Origin: Rhodospirillales bacterium
Lineage (GTDB): Bacteria; Pseudomonadota; Alphaproteobacteria; Acetobacterales; Acetobacteraceae
Direction of reading: 5' to 3'
Assembly: GCA_017304945.1 (NCBI GenBank)
Contig: JAFKLG010000081.1
Location: 1 to 64,000 of the forward strand
Length of the DNA: 64,000 nucleotides
Below are positions 34,640-44,104 of the stretch, one piece after another (position 1 is the first letter of the stretch; every line of letters begins with the position of its first letter). Under the pieces are notes generated by a model. The model had not been told where the DNA came from. It searched no databases and saw nothing but the letters and a program-made list of their open reading frames with translations. The position numbers and the translations under genes were made by a program.

Positions 34640-35713
34640 ATGAGATACGTCGTGGCGATGTCCGGCGGCGTGGACAGCAGCGTGGTCGCAGGCCTGCTGC
34701 GGGACGCCGGGCACGAGGTGATCGGCGTCACGCTCCAACTCTACGACCATGGCGCGGCGACCGGGCGCAAGGGCGCCTGCTGCGCCGGGCAGGACATTCA
34801 TGATGCGCGGCGCGTGGCCGACCGGCTGGGCATCCCGCATTACGTGATCGACGCCGAGACCCGCTTCGCCCAGGCGGTGATCGCGGATTTCGCCGACACT
34901 TATGCCGCGGGCGAGACCCCGGTGCCCTGCGTGCGCTGCAACCAGACCGTGAAATTCGCCGATCTGACGGCACTCGCCCGGGATCTCGGCGCCGACCGGC
35001 TGGCGACCGGACACTACGTGCGCCGCGTCGATGGCCCCGACGGGCCGGAGCTGCATCGCGCGGTCGATCCGGCGCGGGACCAGAGCTGGTTCCTGTTCGC
35101 CACCACGCGCGACCAGCTCGCGTCCTGCGCATTCCCGCTGGGCAGCATGCCGGACAAGCGGGCGGTTCGCGCGGTCGCCGACCGGCTGGGCCTCGGCGTG
35201 GCCGAGAAGCCGGACAGCCAAGACATCTGCTTCGTGCCCGCCGGCTCCTACATGGACGTGGTCGGCAAGCTGCGGCCGGACGCGCTCGCCCCCGGCGAGA
35301 TCGTCGATGCCGCCGGGGCGGTGCTGGGCCGGCACGAGGGGATCGCGCGCTACACGGTGGGCCAGGGCAAGCGCCTGGGGCCGGCGGCGCAGCTGGGCGG
35401 GCAGAAGCAGGTGGTGCTGGCGACCGATCCGAAGACGCGCCGCGTCGTGATCGGCCCACGCGCCGCGGGCACCGACGTGGTGCGGCTGCGCGAGGTGAAC
35501 TGGCTGGTGCCGCCCCCGGCCGTCCCGCTGCGCTGCGCCGTGAAGCTGCGCGCGCGCGATGCGCTGCATCCCGCGGCCGTGGTGGCGACCGGCGACGGTG
35601 CGGTGGTGCGGCTGGATGCCCCGGCCCTTCCCGCCCCCGGCCAGGCCTGTGTCTTCTATGACGGGGAGCGCGTGTTGGGCGGCGGGTTCATCTGCCGGCC
35701 GGACGGCGGTTGA
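34640..35713 (+). CDS. mnmA: tRNA-specific 2-thiouridylase MnmA
   Basis: A 357-residue PP-loop ATPase that 2-thiolates U34 of tRNA-Lys, -Glu and -Gln with sulfur originating from IscS. SGGVDSS at residues 8-14 is the PP-loop, PCVRCNQTVKF carries the catalytic Cys, and DSQDICFV carries its persulfide partner. The tRNA-binding segment ARDQSWFLF is also present. The ATG giving MRYVVAM is chosen; a GTG nine bases upstream is possible. It is the last gene of the cysE-iscR operon, and the tRNA-Met promoter overlaps its stop codon. Confidence 0.95.
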   Translation: MRYVVAMSGGVDSSVVAGLLRDAGHEVIGVTLQLYDHGAATGRKGACCAGQDIHDARRVADRLGIPHYVIDAETRFAQAVIADFADTYAAGETPVPCVRCNQTVKFADLTALARDLGADRLATGHYVRRVDGPDGPELHRAVDPARDQSWFLFATTRDQLASCAFPLGSMPDKRAVRAVADRLGLGVAEKPDSQDICFVPAGSYMDVVGKLRPDALAPGEIVDAAGAVLGRHEGIARYTVGQGKRLGPAAQLGGQKQVVLATDPKTRRVVIGPRAAGTDVVRLREVNWLVPPPAVPLRCAVKLRARDALHPAAVVATGDGAVVRLDAPALPAPGQACVFYDGERVLGGGFICRPDGG

Positions 35714-35738
35714 CGACGACGGGGGACAGGGCTATCTC
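35710..35738 (+). promoter_or_regulatory. Promoter of tRNA-Met
   Basis: TTGACG (35710-35715) and TATCTC (35733-35738) are separated by 17 bases and lie just before the tRNA gene. The -35 hexamer contains the mnmA stop codon TGA (35711-35713). Transcription would start about ten bases before the tRNA. Confidence 0.55.
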
Positions 35739-35754
35739 CCGCGCCTCACCGGAT

Positions 35755-35829
35755 GGCGGCGTAGCTCAGCGGTAGAGCAGGGGAATCATAATCCCTTGGT
35801 CGGCGGTTCAAATCCGTCCGCCGCTACCA
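35755..35829 (+). tRNA. tRNA-Met (CAT anticodon)
   Basis: A 75-base cloverleaf with an encoded CCA. The acceptor pairs are GGCGGCG with CGCCGCT, the anticodon arm is GGGGA-ATCATAA-TCCCT with anticodon CAT, and the T-arm is GGCGG-TTCAAAT-CCGTC. The D-arm GCTC-AGCGGTA-GAGC is normal. The G1-U72-type closing pair and the absence of an unpaired C1 argue for elongator tRNA-Met rather than initiator. tRNA-Ile2 with lysidine also has a CAT gene anticodon and cannot be fully excluded. Confidence 0.93.
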
Positions 35830-36084
35830 TCCTTCCTCATACGTCGTGTTTCCCGATGCGCGCCGGTGCAGACCAGCGCGCGATCGCGCGTGTCCCCCTG
35901 GGCCTGCGGCGATCACGGACGGACCTCTCCGACACTGCCGTGGAAAGGTGCCTCTGACCATCGTCGAGGCATCTGCCGCCGACGTTTCGCAGCTTTGGCA
36001 AGCGACTTGCACCCTTGTTCAGCAACTGCCTCCAGCACGCAAATCCGCGGACCTGAGGCACGGCGAGACGGAGGCAGTTGCCTA

Positions 36085-37404
36085 ATGCGGAAGCAGCAGA
36101 TGCACCTGATGGCATTCCTGCTCGCGGGTCCAACCTGTCATCACCATGGCATGTGGCGGCATCCCGAAACCGAAAACGCCTTCCTCGATCCCGCCGCCTG
36201 GGAACACGTCGCCCGCGTGCTCGAGCGCGGCTGCTTCGACGCGCTGTTCTTCGCCGATATCTCCAGCATCTACGACGCGCATGGCGGCGGCTACGCCACG
36301 CATCTCGGGCGCGGCGGCCAGATGGGATTGCTCGATCCGCTGCCGCTGATCGCGATCATGTCGCGCGTCACGCAGCATATCGGCCTCGGCGCCACGATCT
36401 CCACGAGCTTCCATCACGCCTATCAACTCGCCCGCGTGCTGGCCACGCTCGACATGATCAGCAACGGTCGTGTCGCCTGGAACGTGGTGACGTCGGCCGC
36501 CACGTCGGAGGCGCGGAACTTCGGCCTCACCGGCCTGCCCGACAAGAACACGCGCTACGACATCGCCGAGGAAGTGCTGCAGGCCTGCTGCGCGCTGTGG
36601 GACGGGTGGGAGCCGGATGCGCTCGTGCTCGACAAGAAGGCGGGCATTTTCGCCGATGTCGACAAGGTGCGTTACGCGGAGTTCGAGGGACGCCATGTCC
36701 GCAGCCGCGGGCCGCTGACCGTGCCGCGCTGCCCGCAAGGACGCCCGGTCATCATGCAGGCCGGCTCTTCCGCGCGCGGACGCGACGTTGCGGCGCGCTG
36801 GGGCGAAATCGTCTTCACCCTGCAGCACAGCAAGCACGACATGCAGGTGTTCTATCGCGATCTGAAGGACCGCGTGGTGAAGGCGGGCCGGCGGCCGGAA
36901 GAGTGCGCGATCCTGCCGTCGCTCGACCCGATCATCGGTGAGACCGAGTCGATCGCACGCGAGCGCCAGGCCTACATGAACAGCCTCGTTGATACGGAGC
37001 TCGGACTCGCGGTGATGTCCGGCCATCTGGGCGCGGACTTCTCGCGCTTCCCGCTCGATCAGCCGATCACCGAACTCGATCTCGATCCCGCGGTCGCCGG
37101 ATCGATGGACGTGATCGTTCAGGGGACCAAGGCCGCAAACCTGACGCTCGCCGAAGCGGCGCGGCATTTCGCCACCAGTGAACTCACGCCGCAGATCGTC
37201 GGAACGCCCGAAAGCGTCGCCGACCAGTTGCAGGATATGTTCGAGAGCGAAGCCTGCGACGGGTTCATCATCACGCCCACGGTCTTCCCCGGCAGCTTCG
37301 AGCAGTTCACCCGCTCCGTGGTTCCCGAACTGCAGCGGCGCGGCATCTTCCGTACCGCCTATCCCGGCACGACGCTGCGCGACACACTGCGCATGACCCC
37401 CTGA
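36085..37404 (+). CDS. NtaA/SnaA/DszA-family FMNH2-dependent monooxygenase
   Basis: A 439-residue luciferase-like monooxygenase of the group that oxidises nitrilotriacetate, EDTA, dibenzothiophene sulfone and pristinamycin intermediates with reduced FMN from a separate reductase. Features are LMAFLLAGPTCHHHGMWRHP at the start, ALFFADISSIYDAH, ISTSFHHAYQLARVLATLD, and the family hallmark NGRVAWNVVTSAATSEARNFG. The C-terminal EACDGFIITPTVFPGSF segment is also typical. The start at 36085 gives the family length. It leads a seven-gene operon with a 2-hydroxyacid dehydrogenase and an ABC importer. No flavin reductase is encoded nearby. Confidence 0.92.
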   Translation: MRKQQMHLMAFLLAGPTCHHHGMWRHPETENAFLDPAAWEHVARVLERGCFDALFFADISSIYDAHGGGYATHLGRGGQMGLLDPLPLIAIMSRVTQHIGLGATISTSFHHAYQLARVLATLDMISNGRVAWNVVTSAATSEARNFGLTGLPDKNTRYDIAEEVLQACCALWDGWEPDALVLDKKAGIFADVDKVRYAEFEGRHVRSRGPLTVPRCPQGRPVIMQAGSSARGRDVAARWGEIVFTLQHSKHDMQVFYRDLKDRVVKAGRRPEECAILPSLDPIIGETESIARERQAYMNSLVDTELGLAVMSGHLGADFSRFPLDQPITELDLDPAVAGSMDVIVQGTKAANLTLAEAARHFATSELTPQIVGTPESVADQLQDMFESEACDGFIITPTVFPGSFEQFTRSVVPELQRRGIFRTAYPGTTLRDTLRMTP

Positions 37405-37414
37405 CCGGAAGGAC

Positions 37415-38338
37415 ATGAGCAGCACCATGGCAACGATTTTCCACGACTGCACCGACGACCTGAAGCCGCTCTGGGATCGCGTCTACCGCGCCGACGATAT
37501 CCCGATCACCGTCGCCTTCGATCCCGGAACCGGCGCCGATGTCGCCGAGCGGCTGCGCGGCTACGATATCTGCATCAACGACCACACCTATTTCGATGCG
37601 GACCTGCTTGCGCGCTGCACGGATCTGAAGCGGATCGTCTTCCTGGGCACTGGCGCCTCGAGCTTCATCGACCTCGCCGCCGCGGAACGCTGCGGCATCG
37701 TGGTGGACACGATCAAGGGCTACGGCGACACCACGGTCGCGGAACACAGCATCACCCTGATGATGGCCGCCGCCCGCAGCGTCGCGCGCATGCATCAGGA
37801 CGTGCGCGCCGGGCAGTGGCGGCAGGTCGAGGGCATCCAGCTCCTCGGCAAGACGATCGGCATCGTCGGCTTCGGCGGCATCGGACGCGAGGTCGCGCGG
37901 ATCGCGCGCGGCATCGGCATGGAGGTGATCGCCTGGAACCGCTCCCCGGTGCTCAACGCGCCGGTGCCGATGGTCTCCCTGGATGAGCTGCTGGAACGCT
38001 GCGACTTCCTCTCCCTACATCTCGCGCTCAACGACGAGACGCGTGGCTTCATCGACCACGCGAAGCTCAGCCGCACCAAGCCGGGCGTGGTCGTGATCAA
38101 CACGGCCCGCGCCGACGTGGTGGACGGCCCCGCGCTCGTCGCCCTGCTGCGCAGCGGGCACATCCGCCACGCCGCAGTCGACGTGTTCTCCTCCGAACCG
38201 CCGGCCGCGGACGATCCGCTGCTGACCTTGGACAACGTCACGTTGACCGCCCATGCCGGCTTCATGACGCCGGAGGCGACGATGACCATGCTTCGCCGCG
38301 CAATCGAGCTGGCCACCGCAGGCGAGGGCAAGAACTGA
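37415..38338 (+). CDS. D-isomer-specific 2-hydroxyacid dehydrogenase
   Basis: A 307-residue NAD(P)-dependent dehydrogenase. The Rossmann motif GIVGFGGIGREV is at about residues 148-159, and the catalytic set is the Arg of NTARADVVD, the Glu of SSEPPA, and the His of TAHAGF. TVAEHSITLMMAAAR is family-typical. It interconverts a 2-oxo acid and a D-2-hydroxy acid, possibly glyoxylate/glycolate-like. It begins ten bases after the monooxygenase stop behind GGAAGGA, so it probably handles the oxo acid released by that enzyme (an inference). Confidence 0.9.
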   Translation: MSSTMATIFHDCTDDLKPLWDRVYRADDIPITVAFDPGTGADVAERLRGYDICINDHTYFDADLLARCTDLKRIVFLGTGASSFIDLAAAERCGIVVDTIKGYGDTTVAEHSITLMMAAARSVARMHQDVRAGQWRQVEGIQLLGKTIGIVGFGGIGREVARIARGIGMEVIAWNRSPVLNAPVPMVSLDELLERCDFLSLHLALNDETRGFIDHAKLSRTKPGVVVINTARADVVDGPALVALLRSGHIRHAAVDVFSSEPPAADDPLLTLDNVTLTAHAGFMTPEATMTMLRRAIELATAGEGKN

Positions 38339-38375
38339 CGGCCAAACCACAATGAACTGAACGGGGGCAAAGCCG

Positions 38376-39707
38376 ATGAAGACGCCGACTCGGTCACGCA
38401 TGCCGGAGCGCATGACGGGGTTCCGTATGCCGGAGAGCATGACGCGGTCACGCACGTTGCGACGCATCCTGCTGGCAACCACGCTCGCGACCACCGCCCT
38501 GGCGGTCGCACGCCCAGCCCCCGCAAACGCCGCACAGACACTCGGCCCGGTGACCGACGAGATCGGCGTCATCCGCATCCCGAAGAACGCTCCGATCCAG
38601 ATCGGCGGCATGTGGGTTCTCTCCGGCGCCGACACCGCCCTCGGGCTCGACGAGAAGCGCGGCGTCGAACTCGCCTTCAAGACGGTCGGCGGCAAGCTCC
38701 TCGGTCACCCGCTCAAGCTCAACGCCGAGGACGATCAGTGCAACGCGGAAGGCGGCCAGACCGCCGCGACCAAGCTCGCCGCCAATCCGCAGACCGTGGT
38801 GGTTCTCGGCCCCGCCTGCTCCTCGGTCGCCACGCCCGGCGCGCCGATCCTGTGGCAGGCAGGGATCGTCGATATCGGCACGGCCTGCACGGCACCGGCG
38901 CTGACCGCACCCAATCGCGGTCCGCAATATGCCGGCTTCGTGCGCACCGTGTTCAGCGACAGCGAGCAGGGCAAGGCCGACGCGACCTACGCGCGGGAAG
39001 GATTGAAGGCTGCGACCGTGGTGACCGTGCACGACGGCAGCCCGTACGCGCAGCAGCTCCAGCAGGTGATGGCTGACAACTTCACCAAGCTGGGCGGCAA
39101 GGTGCTGTCGCAGGAAGCGGTGTCCCCGAACGACGTGGACATGCACCCGCTGCTGACCAAGATCGCGTCCGAGAAGCCGGACCTGATCTACTTCCCGCTG
39201 TTCACTGCCGCCGCGGCGCAGGTGCTGCGCCAGGCCAAGGAGACGCCGGGTCTCGAGAAGACTGTGCTGCTGGGCGGCGGATCGCTCGCCTCCGCGGCTT
39301 TCATCGAGGCCGCCGGACCGTCCGTGGTGGGCTTCCGCATCGGCTATCCCGACATCTCCGCCGACGCGATGGGCAAGGACTATCCGAACTTCGTCGCCGA
39401 GTACAAGAAGACGTACAACGAGGGTCCGATCTCGGGCTATCACGCCAATGCCTATGACGGCGCCATGCTGGCGATGAAGGCGATCGAGAAGGTCGCCAAG
39501 ACCGACAGCGCCGGCAATCTCTATATCGGCAAGAAGGCGCTGCGCGACGCGATCTTCGACACGAAGTTCGAAGGCATCAGTGGGCCGATCGCCTGCGACG
39601 CCAACGGCCAGTGCGCACAGTTCAAGCCGTCGGTGCTCGAGTTCACCTCGGCCGATCCGAAAACCTACGACCTCGGCAAGAACCCGAAGAAGATCTGGCC
39701 GAAGTGA
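38376..39707 (+). CDS. Branched-chain amino acid/amide-type ABC substrate-binding protein (LivJ-like)
   Basis: A 443-residue periplasmic binding protein of the leucine-binding type I fold. MWVLSGADTALGLDEKRGVELA and NAEDDQCNAEGGQTAATKL match the ligand-lobe pattern, and VVLGPACSSVATPGAPI covers the first hinge. The signal peptide hydrophobic core (LLATTLATTALAVA) comes only after an unusually long cationic n-region of about 30 residues containing a 27-bp duplication. GGGGGC before the ATG supports this start. It captures a small organic acid or amino-acid-like solute for the permeases downstream; the natural ligand is probably the monooxygenase substrate. Confidence 0.9.
   Translation: MKTPTRSRMPERMTGFRMPESMTRSRTLRRILLATTLATTALAVARPAPANAAQTLGPVTDEIGVIRIPKNAPIQIGGMWVLSGADTALGLDEKRGVELAFKTVGGKLLGHPLKLNAEDDQCNAEGGQTAATKLAANPQTVVVLGPACSSVATPGAPILWQAGIVDIGTACTAPALTAPNRGPQYAGFVRTVFSDSEQGKADATYAREGLKAATVVTVHDGSPYAQQLQQVMADNFTKLGGKVLSQEAVSPNDVDMHPLLTKIASEKPDLIYFPLFTAAAAQVLRQAKETPGLEKTVLLGGGSLASAAFIEAAGPSVVGFRIGYPDISADAMGKDYPNFVAEYKKTYNEGPISGYHANAYDGAMLAMKAIEKVAKTDSAGNLYIGKKALRDAIFDTKFEGISGPIACDANGQCAQFKPSVLEFTSADPKTYDLGKNPKKIWPK
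38400..38453 (+). repeat. 27-bp direct duplication at the start of the LivJ-like gene
   Basis: Two units, 38400-38426 and 38427-38453, encode MPERMTGFR and MPESMTRSR. The preceding CGGTCACGC (38391-38399) repeats the end of unit 2, so a third, partial copy exists. The array adds positive charge in front of the signal peptide. Confidence 0.75.
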
Positions 39708-40792
39708 GCGGCGCCCAGCTCGCGCGCAGCCAGCCACGCATCTCGGTCGGGCGCGTCAGCCCGGTCGATATCGTGCTCTGGAGCCTGCGCATCCTCGTGC
39801 TGTTCGTGGTCTTCGCCGGCACGATCGGGGCCATCGTGAAGGACCGCTACACCGCTGCCCAGTGGTTCGACTTCGTCATGTTCGGCCTGACCATCGGGGC
39901 GATCTACGCGCAGATCGCACTCGGCTACACGATGGTCTACGGCGTGCTGCGGCTGATCAACTTCGCCCATGGCGACATCGTCATGTGCGGCGCGTTCGCC
40001 GGCTACTTCGTCGCCAGCCCGCTCGACCGGTCGGGCTTTCTCACCGACCATCCGGTGATCGGCATGGCGGCGATCCTGGCCGTCGCCGTGGCGACCTCCA
40101 CCGGCATCGCCCTGCTGACCGAACGCATCGCCTACCGTCCGTTCCGGCGCGTCGCCGGATCGGGGCCGTTGATTGCCGCGATCGGCGTCTCGTTCTTTCT
40201 CGAGCAGACCTTCCGCGGCATGTTCGGCTCCTCGGTGAAGTCGTATCCCGCGCCGGCGTGGCAACGCAGCACGTTCGAGGTGTGGGGCTTCAACGTGCCC
40301 CGCATCGACGTGCTGGTGATCGGCCTGGCGATCGTGTTCATGGCCGGACTCTACCTGATCGTGCAGCGCACGAAGATGGGCACCGCCATGCGCGCGGTGG
40401 CCGAGGACGCTGAGGCCGCCGCACTGATGGGCATCGACGTCAACAAGGTCGTCGTCTTCACCTTCGTGCTGGGCGGCGCCATGGCCGGCATCGCCGGCGT
40501 CTTCTACGCTTTCGTCTACAAGCAGGTGTATTTCTTCATGGGTTTCACCCCCGGCATCAAGGCGTTCGGCGCCGCGGTGCTGGGCGGGATCGGCAGCATC
40601 CCCGGCGCGATGATCGGCGGCGTGTTCCTCGGCCTCGTCGAATCCGTCGGCCCCTCGCTCTTCCTCGATGGGCTCGGCATCCCGGCGCCCTACCAGCTCC
40701 GCGACCTGATCGCTTTCACGCTGCTGATCATGGTGCTGATCTTCCGGCCGAACGGAATCTTCGGTGAGCGCATGGCGAAGCAGCGCGCATGA
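39704..40792 (+). CDS. Branched-chain amino acid-type ABC permease (LivH-like)
   Basis: A 362-residue inner-membrane permease. It has the LivH signature GYTMVYGVLRLINFAHGD near residue 75, RTKMGTAMRAVAEDAEAAALMGID for the ATPase contact, and GFTPGIKAFGAAVLGGIGSIPGA. The start is a GTG overlapping the stop of the binding-protein gene in GTGA. About eight membrane segments are seen. The N-terminus is about 40 residues longer than that of E. coli LivH. Confidence 0.93.
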   Translation: MSGAQLARSQPRISVGRVSPVDIVLWSLRILVLFVVFAGTIGAIVKDRYTAAQWFDFVMFGLTIGAIYAQIALGYTMVYGVLRLINFAHGDIVMCGAFAGYFVASPLDRSGFLTDHPVIGMAAILAVAVATSTGIALLTERIAYRPFRRVAGSGPLIAAIGVSFFLEQTFRGMFGSSVKSYPAPAWQRSTFEVWGFNVPRIDVLVIGLAIVFMAGLYLIVQRTKMGTAMRAVAEDAEAAALMGIDVNKVVVFTFVLGGAMAGIAGVFYAFVYKQVYFFMGFTPGIKAFGAAVLGGIGSIPGAMIGGVFLGLVESVGPSLFLDGLGIPAPYQLRDLIAFTLLIMVLIFRPNGIFGERMAKQRA

Positions 40793-42477
40793 CCGCGGTC
40801 GAGCACGGGCGCGCGGGCGCCGCCCTGGCATGGCGCCGCGCGGCGCTGGTCGGGCTGGGATTCGGTGCCGGCGCGCTGCACCTCGCGGCGGTCGGCGTGC
40901 TGCTGATGCTGCACCAACGCTGGATCGTCATCGACACGTTGAGCCTCGGACAGGCCACCGTCTTGCTGTTGGCCGGTGGTGCCGGCGCGATGGCCGCACG
41001 CGATGCGGACGCACGCCTGGCTCGTGGCGCCCTGGCGGGACTCTGCGCCACCCTGCCGCTGGCCCTGCTGTCGCTCGCGATGGACGCCGTGACGCTGCAG
41101 CCGATCTTCATCGTCCTCACCCCCGATCTGCAGGCGATGCTGACCCTCGGCATGCCGCCCCTGCTGGCGGCACCGGCGCTGCTGCTGGTCGGCGTGGCCG
41201 CGGGGCTCCTCGGCGCCGCGCTGCGGGCCATACCCGCGCTCTCCCGCGCCCTGCTCCCCGGTGCGATCGCGGTGCTCATCGCGGGCGTCTTCCAGGAGCT
41301 GATCCAGCTCATGCTGCAGCAATACGAAGGCCCGGTCGGCGAGGCGCGGGACTTCGTCTACACCTGGGAAGGCCTGACGCAGCAGGGCGCCGTCACCGTG
41401 TTCGTCGTCGTCACGCTGATCGCGCAACTGGCCGGCCGCGCGGCCCGCGGCCGCGTCGCCGCGATGGAACCGGCCCGACGCCGGCAGATCTGGGCCGGCA
41501 TCGCGCTGGCTGCGATCGTGATCCTGCCTGCCGCCGCGGGCTCCTATATCGGCCAGGTCCTGATGCTGGTCGGTCTCTACATCCTGATGGGGATCGGGCT
41601 GAACCTGGAGGTCGGGCTTGCCGGATTGCTCGACCTCGGCTTCGTCGCGTTCTTCGCCGTGGGTGCCTACAGCACCGCCCTGCTCACGGCCGACGCGCCG
41701 AACGCCCTGATGCATCTCTCCTACTGGGCGGCGATGCCGATCTCGGTGCTGCTCGCCGTCTGCGTCGGTGTGCTGTTCGGCCTGCCCGTGCTCGGCGTGC
41801 GCGGCGACTATCTCGCCGTCGCCACGATGGGCCTGGGTGAGATCGTCCGCGTGATCGTGCTGTCGGATTTCGGCGCGCCGCTGCTGGGCGGTGCCCAGGG
41901 CGTGCTGCACATTCCGAAGCCGCAGATCGGCAGCTACACGCTGTCGAGTCCAGTCGCGCTGTTCTACCTGACGCTGGTCGCCGCCGCGATCGCCGCCTTC
42001 ATCGCCTGGCGGCTCGAGAACTCCCGCCTCGGCCGCGCCTGGATGGCGCTGCGCGACGATGAGGACGTGGCGCAGGCGCTGGGCATCAACCTGGTCCGCT
42101 CCAAGCTGCTGGCCTATGGGCTGGGCGCCGCGTTCGCCGGACTCGCGGGCTCGATCTTCGCGACGATGCTGAGCTCCGTGTACCCGTCCAGCTTCCAGTT
42201 GCTCATCTCGATCAACGTGCTCGCGCTGATCATCGTCGGCGGCATGGGCAGCCTGCCCGGCGTCGTGCTGGGCTCCGTCGTGCTGATCGGACTGCCGGAG
42301 CTGCTGCGCGAGTTCGGCGAGTACCGCTACCTGTTCTACGGCGCGGTGCTGGTGGTGATGATGCGCCTGCGACCCGAGGGCCTGTGGCCCTCCGACGTGC
42401 GACAACGCGAGCTGCATGCCGGCGACGAAACCGCAGCGCTGGATGCCGGCGCCGACCTGCTGCCGGCGCGGGAGTGA
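40789..42477 (+). CDS. Branched-chain amino acid-type ABC permease (LivM-like) with N-terminal extension
   Basis: A 562-residue permease, of which residues from about 240 form the LivM core: MLVGLYILMGIGLNLEVGLAG, VRGDYLAVATMGLGEIVRV, and NSRLGRAWMALRDDEDVAQALG. The first 230 residues add five or six hydrophobic segments with no recognised family. The ATG overlaps the LivH stop as ATGA. E. coli LivM is about 425 residues. The extension is in frame, has normal codon use and is therefore real coding sequence. Confidence 0.92.
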   Translation: MTAVEHGRAGAALAWRRAALVGLGFGAGALHLAAVGVLLMLHQRWIVIDTLSLGQATVLLLAGGAGAMAARDADARLARGALAGLCATLPLALLSLAMDAVTLQPIFIVLTPDLQAMLTLGMPPLLAAPALLLVGVAAGLLGAALRAIPALSRALLPGAIAVLIAGVFQELIQLMLQQYEGPVGEARDFVYTWEGLTQQGAVTVFVVVTLIAQLAGRAARGRVAAMEPARRRQIWAGIALAAIVILPAAAGSYIGQVLMLVGLYILMGIGLNLEVGLAGLLDLGFVAFFAVGAYSTALLTADAPNALMHLSYWAAMPISVLLAVCVGVLFGLPVLGVRGDYLAVATMGLGEIVRVIVLSDFGAPLLGGAQGVLHIPKPQIGSYTLSSPVALFYLTLVAAAIAAFIAWRLENSRLGRAWMALRDDEDVAQALGINLVRSKLLAYGLGAAFAGLAGSIFATMLSSVYPSSFQLLISINVLALIIVGGMGSLPGVVLGSVVLIGLPELLREFGEYRYLFYGAVLVVMMRLRPEGLWPSDVRQRELHAGDETAALDAGADLLPARE

Positions 42478-42482
42478 GCCCG

Positions 42483-43274
42483 ATGGCAAAAACACTCCTC
42501 AGCGTCTGCAATGTCGGCATGCGGTTCGGTGGGCTGGTCGCCTTGTCGGATGTCAGCTTCGACGTGCAGGAAGGCAGCATCCACAGCGTCATCGGCCCGA
42601 ACGGCGCCGGCAAGACCACCGTCTTCAACTGCATCACCCAGAACCTGCGCCCCAGCTCGGGCGAGGTATGGTTCGGCGACGAGCGCATCGACGGGCTGAA
42701 ACCCGACCGCGTCGCCGCGCTCGGCATCAGCCGCACCTACCAGAACATCCGGCTCTTCCGGAACATCAGCGCGATCGAGAACCTGCTGGTGGGAATGCAC
42801 CTGCATCTGCGCTCCAGCTGGTGGGGCGCCGTGCTGAACACGCCGTTCACGCGGGCCGACGAACGCGCCGCACACGAACAGGCGCTCGAGCTGCTGCAGT
42901 TCGTCGGGCTGCGCGGTCGCGGCGACATGCTGGCGCGCAACCTGGCCTATGGCGAACAGCGCCGGCTCGAGATCGGCCGCGCGCTCGCCACCCGGCCGAG
43001 GCTGCTCCTGCTGGACGAGCCGACCGCCGGGATGAACCCGCGCGAAACGTCGGAGATGATGGCGTTCGTCGAACGCGTGCGCGCCCGCTACGCCATCACC
43101 CTGCTGCTGATCGAGCACCAGATGCGTGTCGTCATGTCCATGTCCGACCGCGTCACGGTGCTGGACCACGGCACCAAGATCGCCGAGGGGAAACCGGCCG
43201 AGGTCCAACGCGACCCCGCCGTGATCGCCGCCTATCTCGGCACCGCCGCCGCGGCGCACGCGGTTCCGGCCTGA
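42483..43274 (+). CDS. Branched-chain amino acid-type ABC ATPase (LivG-like)
   Basis: A 263-residue ABC ATPase. Walker A is GPNGAGKTTVFNC, the Q-loop region ITQNLRP follows, the signature is LAYGEQRRLEIGRALAT (a YGEQ variant of LSGGQ normal in LivG), and Walker B is LLLLDEPTAGMNP with catalytic Glu. The C-terminal LivG lobe ends EVQRDPAVIAAYLGT. It begins five bases after the LivM stop. ATP hydrolysis drives uptake together with LivF. Confidence 0.95.
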   Translation: MAKTLLSVCNVGMRFGGLVALSDVSFDVQEGSIHSVIGPNGAGKTTVFNCITQNLRPSSGEVWFGDERIDGLKPDRVAALGISRTYQNIRLFRNISAIENLLVGMHLHLRSSWWGAVLNTPFTRADERAAHEQALELLQFVGLRGRGDMLARNLAYGEQRRLEIGRALATRPRLLLLDEPTAGMNPRETSEMMAFVERVRARYAITLLLIEHQMRVVMSMSDRVTVLDHGTKIAEGKPAEVQRDPAVIAAYLGTAAAAHAVPA

Positions 43275-43283
43275 GGACCGATC

Positions 43284-43991
<708 letters not shown>

Positions 43992-44104
43992 CTCTCCAGG
44001 AATCTACACGAATAATTGAACGACACCCCACGGATGTTGTAGCTTTGCGCTCGCCGGCTCTGGCGCCGCATGGTGCGGTGCGTTCGGTTCGGCATGGATC
44101 TCAG

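Noticed and set aside
35866..36084. N-terminal extension of the NtaA-type monooxygenase
   Set aside because: The longer frame covers the gap after the tRNA and has no family match; the ATG at 36085 gives normal length.
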